From contig QJNS01000042.1 in assembly GCA_004154925.1 (NCBI GenBank), positions 1 to 64,000 of the forward strand: a DNA stretch of 64,000 bases, read 5' to 3'. Under the pieces are notes generated by a model that saw only the letters and a program-made list of their open reading frames with translations, had not been told where the DNA came from and did not search any database. This stretch comes from Monosporascus cannonballus (lineage: Eukaryota > Ascomycota > Sordariomycetes > Xylariales). This document shows positions 63,529 to 64,000 of this stretch, one piece after another; position 1 is the first letter of the stretch; the number at the start of each line of letters is the position of its first letter. The position numbers and the translations under genes are program-made.

Positions 63529-63905
63529 TGTAAGGTATAACGAACTATACGGTTTAATTAATTATTAAACCTTAAGTCGACGTGTTTATGTTAATAAGAA
63601 TATTATAGGAATTTAAACAATAAATATAATAACGTATTATGTTTCGTAATACCAAAAGTGCTTTAAGTAACGATATTGTATTACAAACTAAAGGTATCTA
63701 AATTATGGAAATAATAAGGGTATATATTTTTATAAATTAATTAGATTTTATTAGATCTCGACCTTATTACAGATCTAATACTATTGGATTCGGTTGGGTC
63801 TATATGGATTTATTTAGATCTTAATGCTAAAAGAGATCCAAATTACCTGATCCTTTTTTGTGTGTCCGACCGTTTTTGTGGCCAATTTTGGGTTGGGTCG
63901 TAATA
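63529..63905 (-). repeat. Element D 5' LTR (right)
   Basis: Starts TGTAAGGTATAACG and ends GGGTTGGGTCGTAATA, followed directly by ATTCC. A-type U3 with GGATTCGGTTGGGTC and AAAAGAGATCCAAATTAC blocks. Confidence 0.92.
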
Positions 63906-63910
63906 ATTCC
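63906..63910. repeat. Target site duplication of element D (right), ATTCC
   Basis: Exact copy of ATTCC at 57271-57275. Confidence 0.93.
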
Positions 63911-64000
63911 ATACGTACTCTAGCCCTGGAATTCAGAGGTAACGAAAATCCTAACGTATAATCGTTCCTATACGCGAATAATATATCCTTCGCGAATAAC
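63911..64000 (+). pseudogene. Element E RNase H, continuation after element D
   Basis: Thirty codons continue the frame that ends at 57275 with F-Y-A-Y-S. They read I-R-T-L-A-L-E-F-R-G, one stop, then S-F-L-Y-A-N-N-I-S-F-A-N-N. This is the Copia RNase H stretch in which A-S-D-A-S-F-A-D-D is usual; the Asn residues are RIP products of Asp. The element continues past the window. Confidence 0.85.

Larger units (their letters stand above)
57276..63905 (-). mobile_element. Element D: RIP-degraded Ty3/Gypsy LTR retrotransposon nested in element E
   Basis: A 6.6 kb element with LTRs at 57276-57647 and 63529-63905 and a perfect ATTCC target duplication. Coding sense is minus. The gag zinc knuckle lies at 62639-62680 (first Cys kept) and the reverse-transcriptase site, now Y-N-D-I-F, at about 60445-60465. 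The LTR is the A type. It entered the RNase H part of element E between two codons, and removal of D plus one ATTCC restores the E frame. Confidence 0.93.
52313..64000 (+). mobile_element. Element E: RIP-degraded Ty1/Copia retrotransposon, interrupted by element D, cut by the window edge
   Basis: The left part is 52313-57275 and the right part 63911-64000; the 3' LTR lies outside the window. Plus-strand relics are a gag Arg/Asn-rich linker and zinc knuckle near 53690-53800, reverse transcriptase F-Y-V-N-D-I at 56824-56841, and the Copia RNase H region with L-G-type V-R-N-R and L-A-L-E-F. The RNase H frame runs up to the D insertion and continues in the same codon phase on the other side. RIP stops are fewer than in the Gypsy copies. 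Confidence 0.87.

Noticed and set aside
20761..64000. Regional centromere
   Set aside because: The A+T-rich, retroelement-filled block would fit composition, but it adjoins the telomere and nothing in sequence can show centromere function. RIP of ordinary repeats is enough to explain it.
1..64000. CRISPR array, tRNA or rRNA genes
   Set aside because: No regularly spaced identical repeats, and no tRNA or rRNA core sequence seen. The tRNA-like matches at 44664 and 52647 are retroelement primer sites.

Overview
The window is the left end of a chromosome from a filamentous ascomycete fungus (Pezizomycotina). It opens with CCCTAA telomere repeats. Most of the sequence is extremely A+T-rich, TpA-rich, CpA/TpG-poor and full of stop codons, the signature of repeat-induced point mutation (RIP). 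The only intact host gene is a single-exon fungal SPT8 (SAGA complex) homologue.

Layout. 1-35: telomere. 36-2374: subtelomeric DNA with no recognisable gene. 2375-16632: a three-level nest. An old solo LTR (minus) was split by Ty3/Gypsy element A (2669-16608, plus, duplication GTCTT), which was split by a different Ty3/Gypsy element B (8332-15576, minus, duplication AGTAC). 16633-20760: a G+C-normal islet carrying SPT8 (17737-19833). 20761-25614: RIP-degraded DNA of unknown class. 25615-32084: Gypsy element C1 (minus). 32085-37080: RIP-degraded DNA of unknown class. 37081-43623: Gypsy element C2 (minus). 43624-44450: spacer with a G+C-rich hairpin. 44451-50083: Ty1/Copia element F (plus). 50084-52312: a second, smaller islet with remnants of host coding sequence. 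52313 to the window edge: Ty1/Copia element E (plus), interrupted at 57276-63905 by Gypsy element D (minus, duplication ATTCC).

A, C1, C2 and D belong to one Gypsy family with LTRs of about 370-380 bp, but their U3 halves fall into two unrelated types (A/D and C1/C2). All four, and also the different element B, carry between pol and the 3' LTR a small ORF in antisense orientation whose start region is conserved. In A, D and C1 this ORF is still open although gag-pol around it is riddled with stops. It is the most interesting non-standard signal in the window.

The history that can be read: old retroelements and solo LTRs at a chromosome end were repeatedly hit by new insertions and all were mutated by RIP, while two short islets kept host-like composition. 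One holds an apparently functional transcription-coactivator gene and the other holds decayed gene fragments. No tRNA, rRNA, CRISPR array or bacterial-type feature was seen.
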